From: Euryodendron excelsum
Taxonomy: Eukaryota > Streptophyta > Magnoliopsida > Ericales > Pentaphylacaceae
Reading direction: 5' to 3'
DNA length: 64,000 nucleotides
Assembly (NCBI GenBank): GCA_033060915.1
Contig: CM065390.1
Coordinates: 21,906,001-21,970,000 of the forward strand
Shown here: positions 33,800-45,344 of the stretch, one piece after another
How positions within the stretch are numbered: position 1 is the first letter of the stretch
Layout of the letters: each line of letters begins with the position of its first letter
The notes under the pieces: generated by a model
The model's input: only the letters and a program-made list of their open reading frames with translations
Database searches by the model: none
What the model was told of the DNA's origin: nothing
Program-made: the position numbers and the translations under genes

Positions 33800-34729
33800 T
33801 TTCCTTTCTTCTTTAACATAGGACATTAAGCTTTCATATGTCATGGTTTCTTGCATTTAAAGTAGATGATGGTTGAATCCTTGTTGCTAGATGCACTATT
33901 TGGTTTAGGTTTCTTTTTTCCTTTCCAATTTCTCCTCATGAACTTCTTAAACTTCCCTGTAATGAGAGCAAGTTCTTCATTATTCTCCTCTTCACTTTCA
34001 AAAACATCTTCTGGAGTAAAAGACTTGAATGCAATAATCTTCTTTCTCTTATCTTCCTCTTCTTAAGCATTTTTTTTTTTGAGTCAGCTCATAGGTCATA
34101 AGAGATCTAAGAAGCTCTTCAAATGGCAAGTTGTTAAGGTCTTTAGCTTCTTGTATAGCTGTCACCTTGGCTTCCCATGTCTTGGGCAAAGATGTAAGGA
34201 TCTTTCTCATTTGTTCACTATTAGGATACACTTTTTCAAGAGACTTTAAACCATTAATAATGTTAGTGAATTGAATGAACATTTTAGTAATAGACTCATC
34301 AGATTTCATTCTAAGTAGTTCATAACTATGCACAAGAATGTTAATCTTGGACTCTTTGACTTGATTGGTCCCTTCGTAAGTCACTTCAAGTCTATCCCAA
34401 ATCTCCTTGGCAGATTCATAAATGGAGATTCTATTGAATTCATATGGGTCTAAGACATGATATAAAATGTTCATAGCTTTAACATTAGATTGCAAAAGCT
34501 TTAAGTTATTCTCATCCCACTCACTTTCAAGTTTGGAGATTTCTATCCTTTCAATGGTCTTGGTAGGAGTCTTAGGACCATTCATAATGATTCTCCATAA
34601 CTCATAGTCAACAGATTGGAAATATATCCTCATTTTGTTCTTTTAATAATTGTAGTTAGGCCCATTGAACATTAGAGGTCTTTTGGTTGATTGACCCTCA
34701 TCTAGAGAGCTTCTAATTATCATTGCCAT
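33800..34729 (-). pseudogene. Copia gag remnant of element B
   Basis: An ATG at 34729 opens MAMIIRSSLDEGQSTKRPLM about 40 bp after the primer site. A TAA where a Trp is expected (YNYxKNKM) comes after about 28 residues. The 34633-34049 part is open and matches the copia gag capsid family (UBN2-like): VDYELWRIIMNGP, LYHVLDPYEFNRI, AKEIWDRLEVTYEGT, ILTSLPKTWEAKVTAI and LMTYEL. A CCHC zinc knuckle is recognisable near 33830-33860 (KCKKPxHMKAxCP), but its Gly and acidic positions are stops and its first Cys is Tyr or Phe. Confidence 0.85.
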
Positions 34730-34770
34730 GGATCAACTCTAAGGATGTTAAGTCTTTAAAATAGAACACT

Positions 34771-34783
34771 AGCTCTGATACCA
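34771..34783 (-). promoter_or_regulatory. Primer binding site (initiator tRNA-Met type)
   Basis: Minus-strand TGGTATCAGAGCT lies 2-3 nt after the LTR end. This is the standard copia primer site, complementary to the 3' end of tRNA-iMet. Confidence 0.9.
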
Positions 34784-34785
34784 AT

Positions 34786-36439
34786 TATTGACCTGAATAT
34801 GCAACCTAAAAGTGGGGGTGGGGTGAATTGAGTTTAACAAAATTAATCACATAATAATGCAATTAAAAACTAATTAATCAATGGAATAGTAGCTTAATAA
34901 AGTATGAACAATTTAAGTAAGTGACATGATGCTAGGAAAGAAAACTGAGCACAATAAACACCAGATTTATCAAGATTTAGCCACAATGTGTGACCTATGT
35001 TCTCACTCCCAAGATCCCTTGAAAGCCTTCCATTATGCAAAAACTCCTTTACACAGCAAGTGCTAGTTGCCCAAGTGCCCAGCTCACTTTTTATAAGAGC
35101 TCTTCCCAAGCTCTCAAAAACCAAGTGATTTTGTCCAAATTTCACTTAAACTTATAAGTGTTTTTGCCAAGAACCCTAAAACTCACAGGTTCACATACCC
35201 ATCCAAATGAAATAAATGAAGGTTATATAATGGGTAACTCTCAACAAGAGTAGATAAGTAAGTTCAAGCTCAATAAATAATCCCAATAACCCTACAAAGA
35301 GAATATGGCAGTGATCCTAAGGAATTTCAGCTTTTAATCTTTGAATCAGTATTTAAATCCTTGAATTCTTATGTATAAATGCTGTGGGGATCTTGTATAT
35401 ATAACCTTGCATTAATTCTAGCCGTTGGTGGTAGTTGGGAGTGCATTTAATGCACGATCGAGCTGATAGACCATTTGAAAAACTAGCTGTTATAGTCAAG
35501 AAATCGACTCTTTTGCTGAAGGATTTGACCAATTTAGTTTTGAAGCCAGCGTCCTCAACCTTCTGTCCAAATGTGTCAACCCCTAAGAATTAGGAGTTGA
35601 CCTTTTTTTTATTTTCACCAAACTTTAACAAGGCTTTGTTCAAATGTGTTAGCTCCTGAGAAATGAGGAGTCGACCTTTTTTGAACCTTCTTCAAGACTT
35701 TGTATTCTGGACCAATATGTCGACTCCTGAACTGGAGGGATCTACTCTTTTTACCAGAGTCCTCTTGTCCAATGCCACTGTCTGAATGTGTCAACCCCTA
35801 GAATCTATGAGTCGACTATTTTTGCCCAGTGACTTCAACTTTTGTAAGTCTTCTTCAAACTTCTTCTAAGTCTTCAAGCTCTTCAAGGATCATCCAAATA
35901 ACGCTTTTAAAGCTTGAAATGACTTCTTCAAAGTGTATTGATCTCCAAGAACTCCTTCAATCTCTTCGAGATGGAATTATCCAATTTTGATTACTTATAG
36001 GGTTATTCAATCAACATATCTTCTTCCATTGATCCAATACTTCCTCAATATCTTCAAGTGAGCTTCCAAGTCTTATGATCTCCTCTTCAACTGATCTTTC
36101 ATTCTTCCAAGATGCCTTCAAATTCTTCAAAGAAAACTTCTATGTCTTGCATAGATCTTTATCATTTCTGAGCACCTTCAATCTCTTCGAGATAAGATTA
36201 TGAAGATAATCTTGTTGAAAGGTCTTTTATTAATGTGTCAACCTATCATGGCTTTAGCAACCTTTAATGAACTTGGTAAACTTGTAACATACAACATCTT
36301 CATCATCTTTTAATGTGTCACGCTTCAAGTCACAATCCTAAGAGAGAATAAGGCATGATATAGTCTGCATACTAAATAGAGTCATTAGATCATTAATACC
36401 ATGTTTTGTTATTATCAAAATTAAGGCATGGAGTCAATA
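34786..36439 (-). repeat. 5' LTR of copia element B
   Basis: On the minus strand it starts TATTGACTCCATGCC (the usual TG has become TA) and ends in an AACTCAATTCACCCC-containing stretch before the primer site. It is about 1654 bp. U3 carries GTCGACTCC/GTCAACCCC motifs arranged as inverted pairs near 35574-35607, 35648-35676, 35718-35748 and 35788-35815. Confidence 0.88.
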
Positions 36440-37569
36440 GTTATACAATATTTTAGGGTTAATGTAAGTTTGTATTCCATAGTCCACAGTCGCCACCATC
36501 TCTCTCTTTCACCCTCCCTCTCTTCCTCTATGTTTCTCCATCGGTTGCGAACCTTTTCTGTCGCCACAGCATAGTTGGAGCTTTGTATATATGCTTATGT
36601 ACTGTATTTATATACAATTATCTCTATATGAATCTGTTTCGAAAGCTTTTTATGATTATTTATATTTGAATATATTTTTTATATATGCAAGAGGTGATTC
36701 TTGTTGTTCACATTGATATAAAGGTAAGGTATAACAAACACATAAGATATTACAAACATTTTTAGTCTATTGCTTAAATTATTGGCTTACAAATTTTATG
36801 CATTTTGATCTTAACGGAAAGAAAGGAGTGGTATGATACTAAAAGGTGAGATGAATGAGTTCATCATTGATCATCTGCAAGATTTTGGGCACTGGTAGGC
36901 ATTTAATTTCACGATTGTTAGATTGGCTGCATTTTACATGCATGAAAATTGTTTTAGTAATGTTGGCATATAATGATATTTGATGATGTTTTCTCTCTCC
37001 TCTTATGGTAGTTCTTATGCCAATCCCCAACTACATAAACCCTAGATTGATTTTTGGGAAGAGAGAGAGAGTAGAAACAAAAGAAGCTTTTTGAACCATA
37101 CTGAAGCACATGTGCACATCCCTTTGTGCTTGAATTGCACTTGAATTGCACTTGATCTTTGTCTTTTTGTGCATGTATAGCATGATCTTTGAGAGATCTG
37201 TGCATGTTATTTTACAATCAAAACTCTTTATTATTTCAAACTTGTATTTTTACATCTAGAGATTTATTTAGGTTTTTCATCTTGTACATTGTTTCAAAGA
37301 TTTTGAGGGCCTGGGATTTGTTCTTTGGAAAGTCTTCACTCTACGCGAACCTAAGCATGAACTTCATATTCCAATAAGTAAAATTAAGTGACTTTGAAAT
37401 AGCTTTAACACTACAACTCAAAATCAAGTTGAACACACATGGGTAATAGTGGTGTTGTCTTTTGTCTTATACTACCTCGTACTATTAGAAATTAGTTGAA
37501 GAGACAAATTCTGATAAAATTTATTTTGTTAAAGAAATTGTAGTATCTCAAACAAGCAAGTTGAAATAA
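36440..37569. other. Intergenic DNA, no gene seen
   Basis: A CT-rich stretch lies at 36490-36540. There is a small tandem repeat of a TTGAATTGCAC unit near 37129-37152. No coding or element structure is recognised. Confidence 0.5.
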
Positions 37570-38759
37570 TGGTATCACGTCTCTAAACCCACCCTCTGCG
37601 GATTAAGGATCATGACTGGCCAGTAGCTTAGCTATCGAAGGCTGAACTAATCAAAAGATTAGTCACCTACTTATGAAAATAAAATTGTGGAAGCATAGTC
37701 AATATAATATGTGCACACATCACCTACAGAGCAAGTGCTTATGTCCCCAACAACCCATCTCACTAGCATAACATAAGATCATAACAATCATTGGTCTATC
37801 TCTAATGCCATATTTACATAACTCCTTGAAGTATGTTACAAATCCAACATAATCCAAAACTCCCAAAAAGATACGTCATGCCTTTCAACAAAAATAACAT
37901 GAGTCTCAAGTACCTCTACAAAGCATCTTCATCAAAATATGCCATCAAGTATAGACTCTTACCCCCTAATGTCCTGAAAAATATTAAGCAAAAGCACGAG
38001 TTAAAAGCTTAGTGTATAATAAAGCAATCGAAGCATGAAAATACCATGTACTTGGTTTGAGTGTATCATAAGCATTATAATAGATGAAGTTAAAAAAATC
38101 TTTTGATACTTGTAAATCACATTTCACAAAAAGGTAACGTAAAGTTCTTCATAACTTCAAAGAAAAGATCATTCATAACTTTTATCATATCAAAACCTTC
38201 ATCTTTTTATTAACATATTAAAATATGCATAATATGCCCATTACTTCATATCAAAAGTGATTTACTCCTTTCTTCAGATAAACCCCTACAAACCTCTATC
38301 CACTAGTGGTACATCTAAAGGTGGGACTTTCACCCATCTCCCAGGACATCAGCATTTGACAGCAAACCGTCAATGACCACCCTAGCGATGTCTCCCCTAT
38401 AATAACATAACAAGCTGCCGGTTTATTATAAGTCCCTCGGTGTAGGACCCTCTAGAATGGCACATATTAACTTCAAATGTATATTTCAAATAACATTTAT
38501 AAAATTAAGTCCATTGGTTTGCATGGTATGTTAGATACAAAGCCTATCATCAAAACATGGTAGTTATGCTTGGAAGACATCAAAGATAAAACATTTTTAT
38601 TGAAAACATCTAAATTGTGCAAGCTTATAATAAATAAAAGCATTTGTATAGAAAATATTATAGAGTTACCCTAGTTACTCTAGTACTCACCTCAAGTTCT
38701 TTAGTGCCTCGAATTTATCCTTATGATAATCCTACATAATCAAGACATACTATTCAAAT

Positions 38760-38865
38760 AACAACCCTTAGTTCCATTAATAGGTCTTAAAATAATGTAA
38801 AAGTAATTTAAGGTCCTTAGTTCCATTGGTAGGTCCTAAAATAATGTAAACGTAATTTAAGGTGA
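38760..38865. repeat. ~55-bp tandem duplication in the gypsy LTR
   Basis: The block CCTTAGTTCCATTRRTAGGT followed by CYTAAAATAATGTAAA and GTAATTTAAGG occurs twice in a row with few differences. Confidence 0.8.
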
Positions 38866-40127
38866 ATTACTTTTGATGTTCTAGCAAAAGTGTAAGCTCC
38901 TAGGTCAAGAGTCAGCACCTAAGAAAAATGTGTCAATGCCTGGACAAAAGGTGTCAACCCCTTTTTACAAAGAGCTCAAATTCAAGTTTTGGGTTCAAAG
39001 ATGTCAATTCCTAAACACAAAGGTCGACCCCTATATACAGAAAATAATTTGGGACAGAATCAAAGTGTTAACTTCAAAGAGCCACAACTTAGTTATTTTA
39101 ACTCTGATTTTGGTCCATCAAATATCAATAGAAAGGTATGAAAGTCTATTTTCCAATGAATTTGGCTTCATAGCTGTAAGCACTCCATTTTTGCCTGCTC
39201 GATGATCTTCGATCCGACTGAGCACATTTTCAGACATCACATGCACATTCAAACTCCAACCCACCCTCCAAACTCTAATCCAGTCCACGGGTTGCTTCCT
39301 GGGCCCATCAGGCCAGCTGGAAGCTAAATGACCAAAGCGCCCTAAGACATCATCTTAGTGTAATTCAATCCGACATGCTTCTCGAAAAAGTTCTGAAGTC
39401 CTCAACATGGTAAGTCCACCCTTCCAATATTGTCCCAAGGACAATCCGGCACGTTCAAGTGCCTTCTAGTCGGTTTCAGATCAATTTTGAGACCATTCAG
39501 TGAAAATGACCATTTGTCCCTGGGCATCCGATTGCCTCTAGAAACCACACTAGCTCTGGGTATCAAATTGATAACCTTCAGAGGATGCTTCTAATAGTTT
39601 TTCTAACCTTCCAACACCTTTTAAGATCATTTCGAGTCCATTCCGGCGAGTTTGGTTTAAAATGATCATTTTGCCCCTGGTGGGCCGGTTGCCTTTTCCA
39701 ACCATACCGACTCTAGGTATCAAACCGAAAATCCCCTGTAACAATATAGATAGTGTTTCCAACCTTCATGTCCTCTTATGGGACATTCCAAGTCCATTCT
39801 GGTAGTTTTCGATCTAGTTGACCGTTTTGCCCCTACTAACTCGGTCAACCATTTCAACAATTCTGATATTATTTTCCAAGCCCATTACCCCCGAGACTCT
39901 ATTTCAAGGGTTTCTATCCATTTTTGGCCTTCTGGATCATTCTCGGCCTCTCAGAATATTCTCAGACTTTCTGGAGTCATTCTTAGTGGAGCGAAGTCAA
40001 AAATTGCTTGGCAGTCACTAGTACAGGCGCCTAAATCTTTTACCTTGTGTATCAAGGGTCGAAAGATACGTTTCTTGTTGCCCTAAAGCTTTCCTAAGTG
40101 GCTAGTGGTGCCAAGCCAAAAATTGGC

Positions 40128-40164
40128 CTAGCGCCACTAGGAGTGGAGCCGGGAGTGGCGCTAG
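40128..40164. promoter_or_regulatory. GC-rich inverted repeat before the TATA box
   Basis: CTAGCGCCACT (40128-40138) and its exact inverse AGTGGCGCTAG (40154-40164) flank 15 bp. The pair lies about 50 bp upstream of the TATA box of the solo LTR. Confidence 0.55.
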
Positions 40165-40214
40165 TAGGTTTTTTTCCATGACACCAATGCAACAGGCGCA
40201 AGACTATTTTTGTG

Positions 40215-40227
40215 TCTATAAATACAG
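40215..40227 (+). promoter_or_regulatory. TATA box of the Ogre-like solo LTR
   Basis: TCTATAAATACAG is followed by a CCTCCCTCTGCGAGAAAAAGG stretch matched in the copy at 24701 on the other strand. Confidence 0.7.
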
Positions 40228-43167
40228 ATCCTCCCTCTGCGAGAAAAAGGTCCGCAATCTCAGTCTAAAAATGCTGCCTCTCTGAAAACAGAGCTCGAAT
40301 CCTTTCCAAACCTTAATTCCTTCAAGTCTCTTCAAGCCTTAGCCTCTATGCACTCTAACCTTAGCTTATACACACTCCATACACTCATACACCAGCCTCA
40401 AAGCAAGCCATTGAAGACTCAAGTACTACAAGTTTGAAGCTCTCAAAGTTTAAGTAAAGCAAAGCAAACAAAGCAAGCAAAGCAAGAAGAAGACAAGGTA
40501 GGCTTTCGATTTATGTTTATGTAATTCCCCCCTCTCTTCTTCCTCCTAACCCACTTGGGCTCTCTTATATTTTAATCCCCCATCTTCTACCTCTCTTTCT
40601 TGCATGCTTGAAACAAGGGATTTCCTAATTCATGCCTAGGAAGAACTGTTGAAAGTCACCGTGTCGGCGGCTTTCTTTTAGTTCAATCTTAGACTGTGTG
40701 GATTCAGCCCCTTTAATTATGTGGTGAAACCTAACCTTGTATGTTCACGACCTTACTTGCATTATGCATGTCATATTCATTCATCCATTCAAAAATTGTT
40801 TTCAAATGTTGTTTTCAAAACTTGCATCAAAACTCTCTTTCAAAATTTGTATTTAAAATCTTATTTTGAAGATCACAATCTTAAAGTGATTCTAGCAATT
40901 CCATGATTAGGGTTATTTTAGGAAAGTGTTATATTTATTGTGACCATCAAGGTCCATATTTTGGATGTAAACCCTAAATTATTTTTCATCAAAACTACCA
41001 TCTTAAGATGATTCTAGTCATTTCATGGTTAGGGTTGTTTTAGGAAAATGTAATATTCAAAGTGATCATTATGGTCCATATTTCAAATCTATATTGTTTT
41101 CAAAACCACCAACTTAGAATGACACTAATCTCTTTATGGTTAGAATCGTTTTAGGAAAGTGACACATTCAAAAGATTTCAAAAGTTCAAATTTAAGCCCT
41201 TTTCTAAATTGCTTTTCAAACTTCTTTCCAAAAACTCTCTTCAAAAATCTACTTTCTAAAGACTTTTTTTAAACTTCCTTCCAAAAACTCTCTTGCTAAA
41301 AAACCCCATTTAAATATCTTTTTCCTAAAAACTCCTTTCAAAGATCTCCTTTCCAAAAACTCTTTTTCTTAGAGTCCAAGTCAAGCCCTAGATTTCACGA
41401 TTAGGAAATCCTAGTTCTCTTTACTAAAATCATGACCTTTTTTCCTACATCAAATGATAGGTTTCTAAAACCTCTTTCTCAACGTCAAATCATAGGTTTC
41501 TAAAACCTCTTTTTTAATATCAAATCATAGGTTTTCAAAAGTTGTCTTCTACATCAAATCTTAGATTTTCAAAATCTCTTTTTCTACATCAAATCATAGT
41601 TTTTGAAATCCAAGATTTTTAAAATTCAACCTTTCCAATTCTATGTCAAATTCAATCTTCCAAATTAGGACACTAGATTAAAATCTTTCTGTTTAAGAAA
41701 TTAGATCAAATCCTCAAATTTTAGAAACCAAATCAAGTCATCTACTTTTAGAAATAAAATCTAATCTTCTACTTTAGGAAATAGGAATCAAATCTTTCTT
41801 AATTTAAACATTTCCTAATTTCAAACTTTTCTAAATTTCAAGCCTTTCCAAATTTCAACGTTCTAAATCTCAACTCTTTAAATCTTTTTAAATTCAAAAC
41901 TTTTCTAAATTGAAATCTTTCTTAATTTAAAAACTTTCGTAATACGTAAACTTTCCTAATTTGGTATTTTTCTAAAATGAAACTTTTCTATTTTGAAACC
42001 TTCTTAAATTTAAAGATTTCTAAAATCTAATCTTTCCTAAACCTTAACTTTCTAAAAAATTCTTCGAAGTTAAGTGTTTCTAAATCAAATTAAATCTTTT
42101 TTCAAATCTTTTTTAAATCTAACATTCCTAATTCAATTACATGCTCCAACCTTAGGTTATCTAAACCTTAGGATACCTAAACCCTAGTTCAACCCTAACT
42201 CTAAAGTTATGAAGTTTTAATTTTTTCTAAAACTCTTTTCTAAATCAAGATGGTTTTTCAACTTCAATTTAAGTTGAAATATTTTCAAAACTCAACTCCT
42301 TCTTTCCTAAATCAAGTTCAAGTGTTCTTTCAAAGTTCAAACCCTTTTTCAAGTCCAATTCCAAGTCTAGGTTCAATTTCAAATCTTCTATTTCAAGTTC
42401 AAATCAAATCATTTTTCAAATCAAACTCTTTTCCATTTAAGTCTTTTCAAATCAAATCTTTCAAAAACCTTAAAGTATCTATTTTCGATTGAACTCTTGT
42501 TAGAACTACGACTGACCTAATTCTCAAAAAAAGAATACGTAGGCAACCCTAATGGGTGCAGTCACAACCTTTTTCAATTTCCAATTCCACCATCTATTTC
42601 AAGTCTCTAATTCCTAAAATCTTCTTTCAAATCTCAAATCTACTTTCCAAAATCAAATATTCTTTTCAAGTCTATTTTTAAACTCTAAATCTATTTTTCA
42701 AAATCTATTTTTCAAAATCAAACATTTTTCTTACACTTACATATCATGCATCATATAAATTATTTTTAAAGTGGATAGTATTGGACATTTATTAATCAAA
42801 GATTCTAAATGAGTGAACCTAGGAAGACATGTAGATTCCGCAAGGGTGGGGTAGGGTAATGACTTAGTACATCTTTCTTACACGTAATCAATCTTCGAAC
42901 TTAGAATTACTATTTTTCAAAGACCAAAATAGAGTTATTTTCAAAAAGAGCTTAAAACTTTTCAAAGGTAGCCAAACATCCTCTTTTCTTATTAAAAAAA
43001 ACCCTCTCTCGATGAAGTTTTCAAAACCTTTTTCAAAAACTCTAAGTGTAATATTCGGATTGTGCTTAGTTTTAGGTGATCTAACTCACCTTAATCAAGT
43101 TAGGTAGTGATTCCAAACTTTTTCCAAAAGCCTTTAATCAAATATATTTTTAATTCAAACCGAGTCG

Positions 43168-43193
43168 CACTTGTCCTTCCAGGAGGACGAGTT
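43168..43193 (+). promoter_or_regulatory. Conserved LTR-end hairpin
   Basis: CACTTGTCCTTCC pairs with AGGAGGACGAGTT if G-U pairs are allowed. It lies about 70 nt before the LTR end. The same fold occurs at 9042-9068 and 62488-62513 with different bases. Confidence 0.5.
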
Positions 43194-43687
43194 CTAACGA
43201 GAGAGTACCATATTTTTTTCACTTATGTGTATTTTCCTCAAGTGCGAGAAATTGTGGCATGACAATAGCAAAATTCTATGGATTTGGAGACTTATCACTG
43301 GTCATACAAGGGTACGCAAATTGGTTCACCACCCACATGTAAGGTGTTTCCATAGAGTCTATCATGAATACTTATTCAAAGGTTTAAGAATCTCAAAGCC
43401 ATTTTTAAGACAATCAAGTAGATAGATTGGTTCTACATCTCAAGATTTGGGTCTAGGGCTTAAATAATCCTAATTCTTGGTATACGCAAGGATCCTAGTG
43501 AGTTTTTAAGACAACCAACTACAAGAATGCAAGTATAGAAGTCGAATCCTAATTTTATTCGAAGCTTTGGATGGATTTCCTTAACTTCCCTTCACTTTCT
43601 CTTTGATTTTCCTTTAAGCCAAACAATAAGAAAATATAGCAAGACCCACATTTTCTAGAGACTTCTAGCTTCTCCCATACACTTTTC

Positions 43688-43691
<4 letters not shown>

Positions 43692-43725
<34 letters not shown>
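43692..43725. repeat. (CT)n microsatellite
   Basis: About 17 CT units followed by a short (AT)n tract. It lies inside the gypsy solo LTR. Confidence 0.95.
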
Positions 43726-43727
<2 letters not shown>

Positions 43728-44164
43728 ATATATATATGTAACTCTTTATATAGGCATCAAATAAAGGATGCAAGCAAAAACTAAATTACATAACAGCGGC
43801 ACACATGTTCTATGCTTTCCATGAATAATGGGACACATGTCCTTTAGAGGAGTGAGAAGAGAGGCCTTTATTATGATTTGGCACTCTTTTAAGCAACCAA
43901 GTGGGTGGGTTCATGTACCAACAAATTAGAGATTAATTTGAAGTAACCATGATTAAAACTAACTAATTAATTATTTGGTCACATCTAGTATATCTAAAAT
44001 CCAATTTAGGTAATTATAAGAAATCCTTAATTAGGTATATACATCTATGCAATTCTAACTCAATGAAGCAATTAATGTCACACAAAACTACAAAATATAC
44101 ACAATTAAGCACAAATATCTCATAATTAAATGTTTAAATGAGATGCAGGATTTAGGGTGTTACA

Positions 44165-45153
44165 AATGATCCGCATGCACTCAACCAAGACGATTAGATG
44201 TCAAAGTTATTTTCATAGCCTAACCCGTGTTGCCGTCATTATTTTCTCTTTTGTTCCTTTTACGTTTATGTCTCCAATAATTTTAAGGTTATTTGGGATG
44301 TTCTGATGGTCTGATTCTATATCAGTATTTTGGTGGTTTGGGATGTCTTTTTTCTAGAGAAAAATGCAAGCAGTGATTTTATGAGTAAAAAAACAGTTTA
44401 GAGTTTTCATTTCATATTGCTCAAGCGAAACATTGTCTTTCTTCGAGTCATCTTTGGCATACGTAAATTAAAAAGAAATAGAAAAGTCCTACAAATTAAT
44501 GCATTTTAAGCTAAAAAAATTTTCTTTGAAACATTTTACTTTAATTTTCTTGAATTCCCGATGCTGCCCACTCTCCGACGATCAATTGTCATCGGCCTCT
44601 TAGCTACTGTCACTCACAAGCACAAAGGTAAGTTTACCGTCAATTGAGAAGAGGAATAGAGGATAAGGGGATTACTTATTACAATTGGTTGGGATGTTGC
44701 ATCCTTCAACAGTGGCACTTTTTTTTTATATTTTTATTTTATTTATTTTGAAATTGCATCCTTTGAGGTAATAGACATTATACAAAATTCAACAGCACAG
44801 AAATTTGGACATTCTTGGAAATCGCTACTTCTGTATGACTGAGATAAACAAGTCTCAAGTCGTAAATGGAATATAAGGCTCCAAATCATTAATCTTCACT
44901 ACTGATGGAAATTATCTATATTGCGTATCAATGAAATGTGCTTCTCAACATACTCAAACTATCAATGGTAATTTTTTTAATCTATTCAAAAATTAATTTT
45001 AAATTTTCATAACCCGTGCGTAGCACAGGCACAACGTTAGTTCTAATGGAACACTACATATCACAATTTAATAAGGATAGACACTGAATAGTTAATTAGT
45101 TAACTACTAGACTTTTTTTCATTAAATTGGGGTTTGGGGGAGGGTTAATTTAT
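44165..45153. other. Intergenic DNA with a Helitron-like 3' end
   Basis: No gene seen. At 45010-45036 CCCGTGCGTAGCACAGG could form a short hairpin, followed after about 9 nt by TTAGT in place of the canonical CTAGT. This resembles plant Helitron 3' termini, but the 5' end was not found. Confidence 0.4.
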
Positions 45154-45335
45154 GAGTTTAATTTTGATATACTGACAGTGTACAAATTTTTTATACAAGT
45201 AGACACTAGAATGCGATATATGTCTGTAACCTTACATTTTTATGTTATACTTAAATTTTAAAAGACACGTGTCATATTCTGGTGCCCTGCTTATGTAAAA
45301 AAATTGTACACTGTCAATGCATTAAAACTAAACTC
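45154..45335. mobile_element. Mutator-type MITE with perfect 9-bp target duplication
   Basis: The 182-bp element is flanked by TTAATTTAT on both sides (45145-45153 and 45336-45344). Terminal inverted repeats of about 54 bp begin GAGTTTAATTTT on the left and, inverted, GAGTTTAGTTTT on the right. They share the central TGACAGTGTACAA. The 9-bp duplication and long TIRs point to the Mutator superfamily. There is no coding capacity. Confidence 0.88.
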
Positions 45336-45344
45336 TTAATTTAT

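Larger units (their letters stand above)
31315..36439 (-). mobile_element. Sirevirus-like copia element B (3'-truncated)
   Basis: Read on the minus strand it has a 5' LTR (36439-34786), an initiator-tRNA-Met primer site, gag, protease, integrase and RT, ending inside RT at the junction with element A. The DNA is closely related to element A where both exist; for example TTTGAGTATTAGCTAATTGT is shared. RNase H, any env-like ORF and the 3' LTR are missing. Confidence 0.85.
39175..43264 (+). mobile_element. Ogre-like solo LTR nested in the gypsy LTR
   Basis: It is flanked by perfect 5-bp duplications ATAGC (39170-39174 and 43265-43269), starts TGTAAGCACTCC and ends GGCATGACA. Its sequence is the same family as the LTRs at 8978, 22917 and 57972. 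Its 4090 bp are shorter than the 4.6 kb of the complete copies, mainly in U3. The TATA box is at 40215-40227, so U3 is about 1.04 kb and R-U5 about 3 kb. No internal sequence remains. Confidence 0.92.
37570..44164 (-). mobile_element. Gypsy solo LTR (TGTAACACCC type), split by an Ogre solo LTR
   Basis: On the minus strand it starts TGTAACACCCTAAATCC (44164) and ends GGGTTTAGAGACGTGATACCA (37570), the usual form of chromovirus-like gypsy LTRs. Without the nested LTR it is about 2.5 kb. The flanks AATAA (37565-37569) and AATGA (44165-44169) agree at 4 of 5 positions. No PBS or coding sequence is present. Internal landmarks are a 47-bp tandem duplication (about 38760-38860), GTCGACCCC-like motifs at 38890-39025 and a (CT)n tract at 43692-43725. 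Confidence 0.7.
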
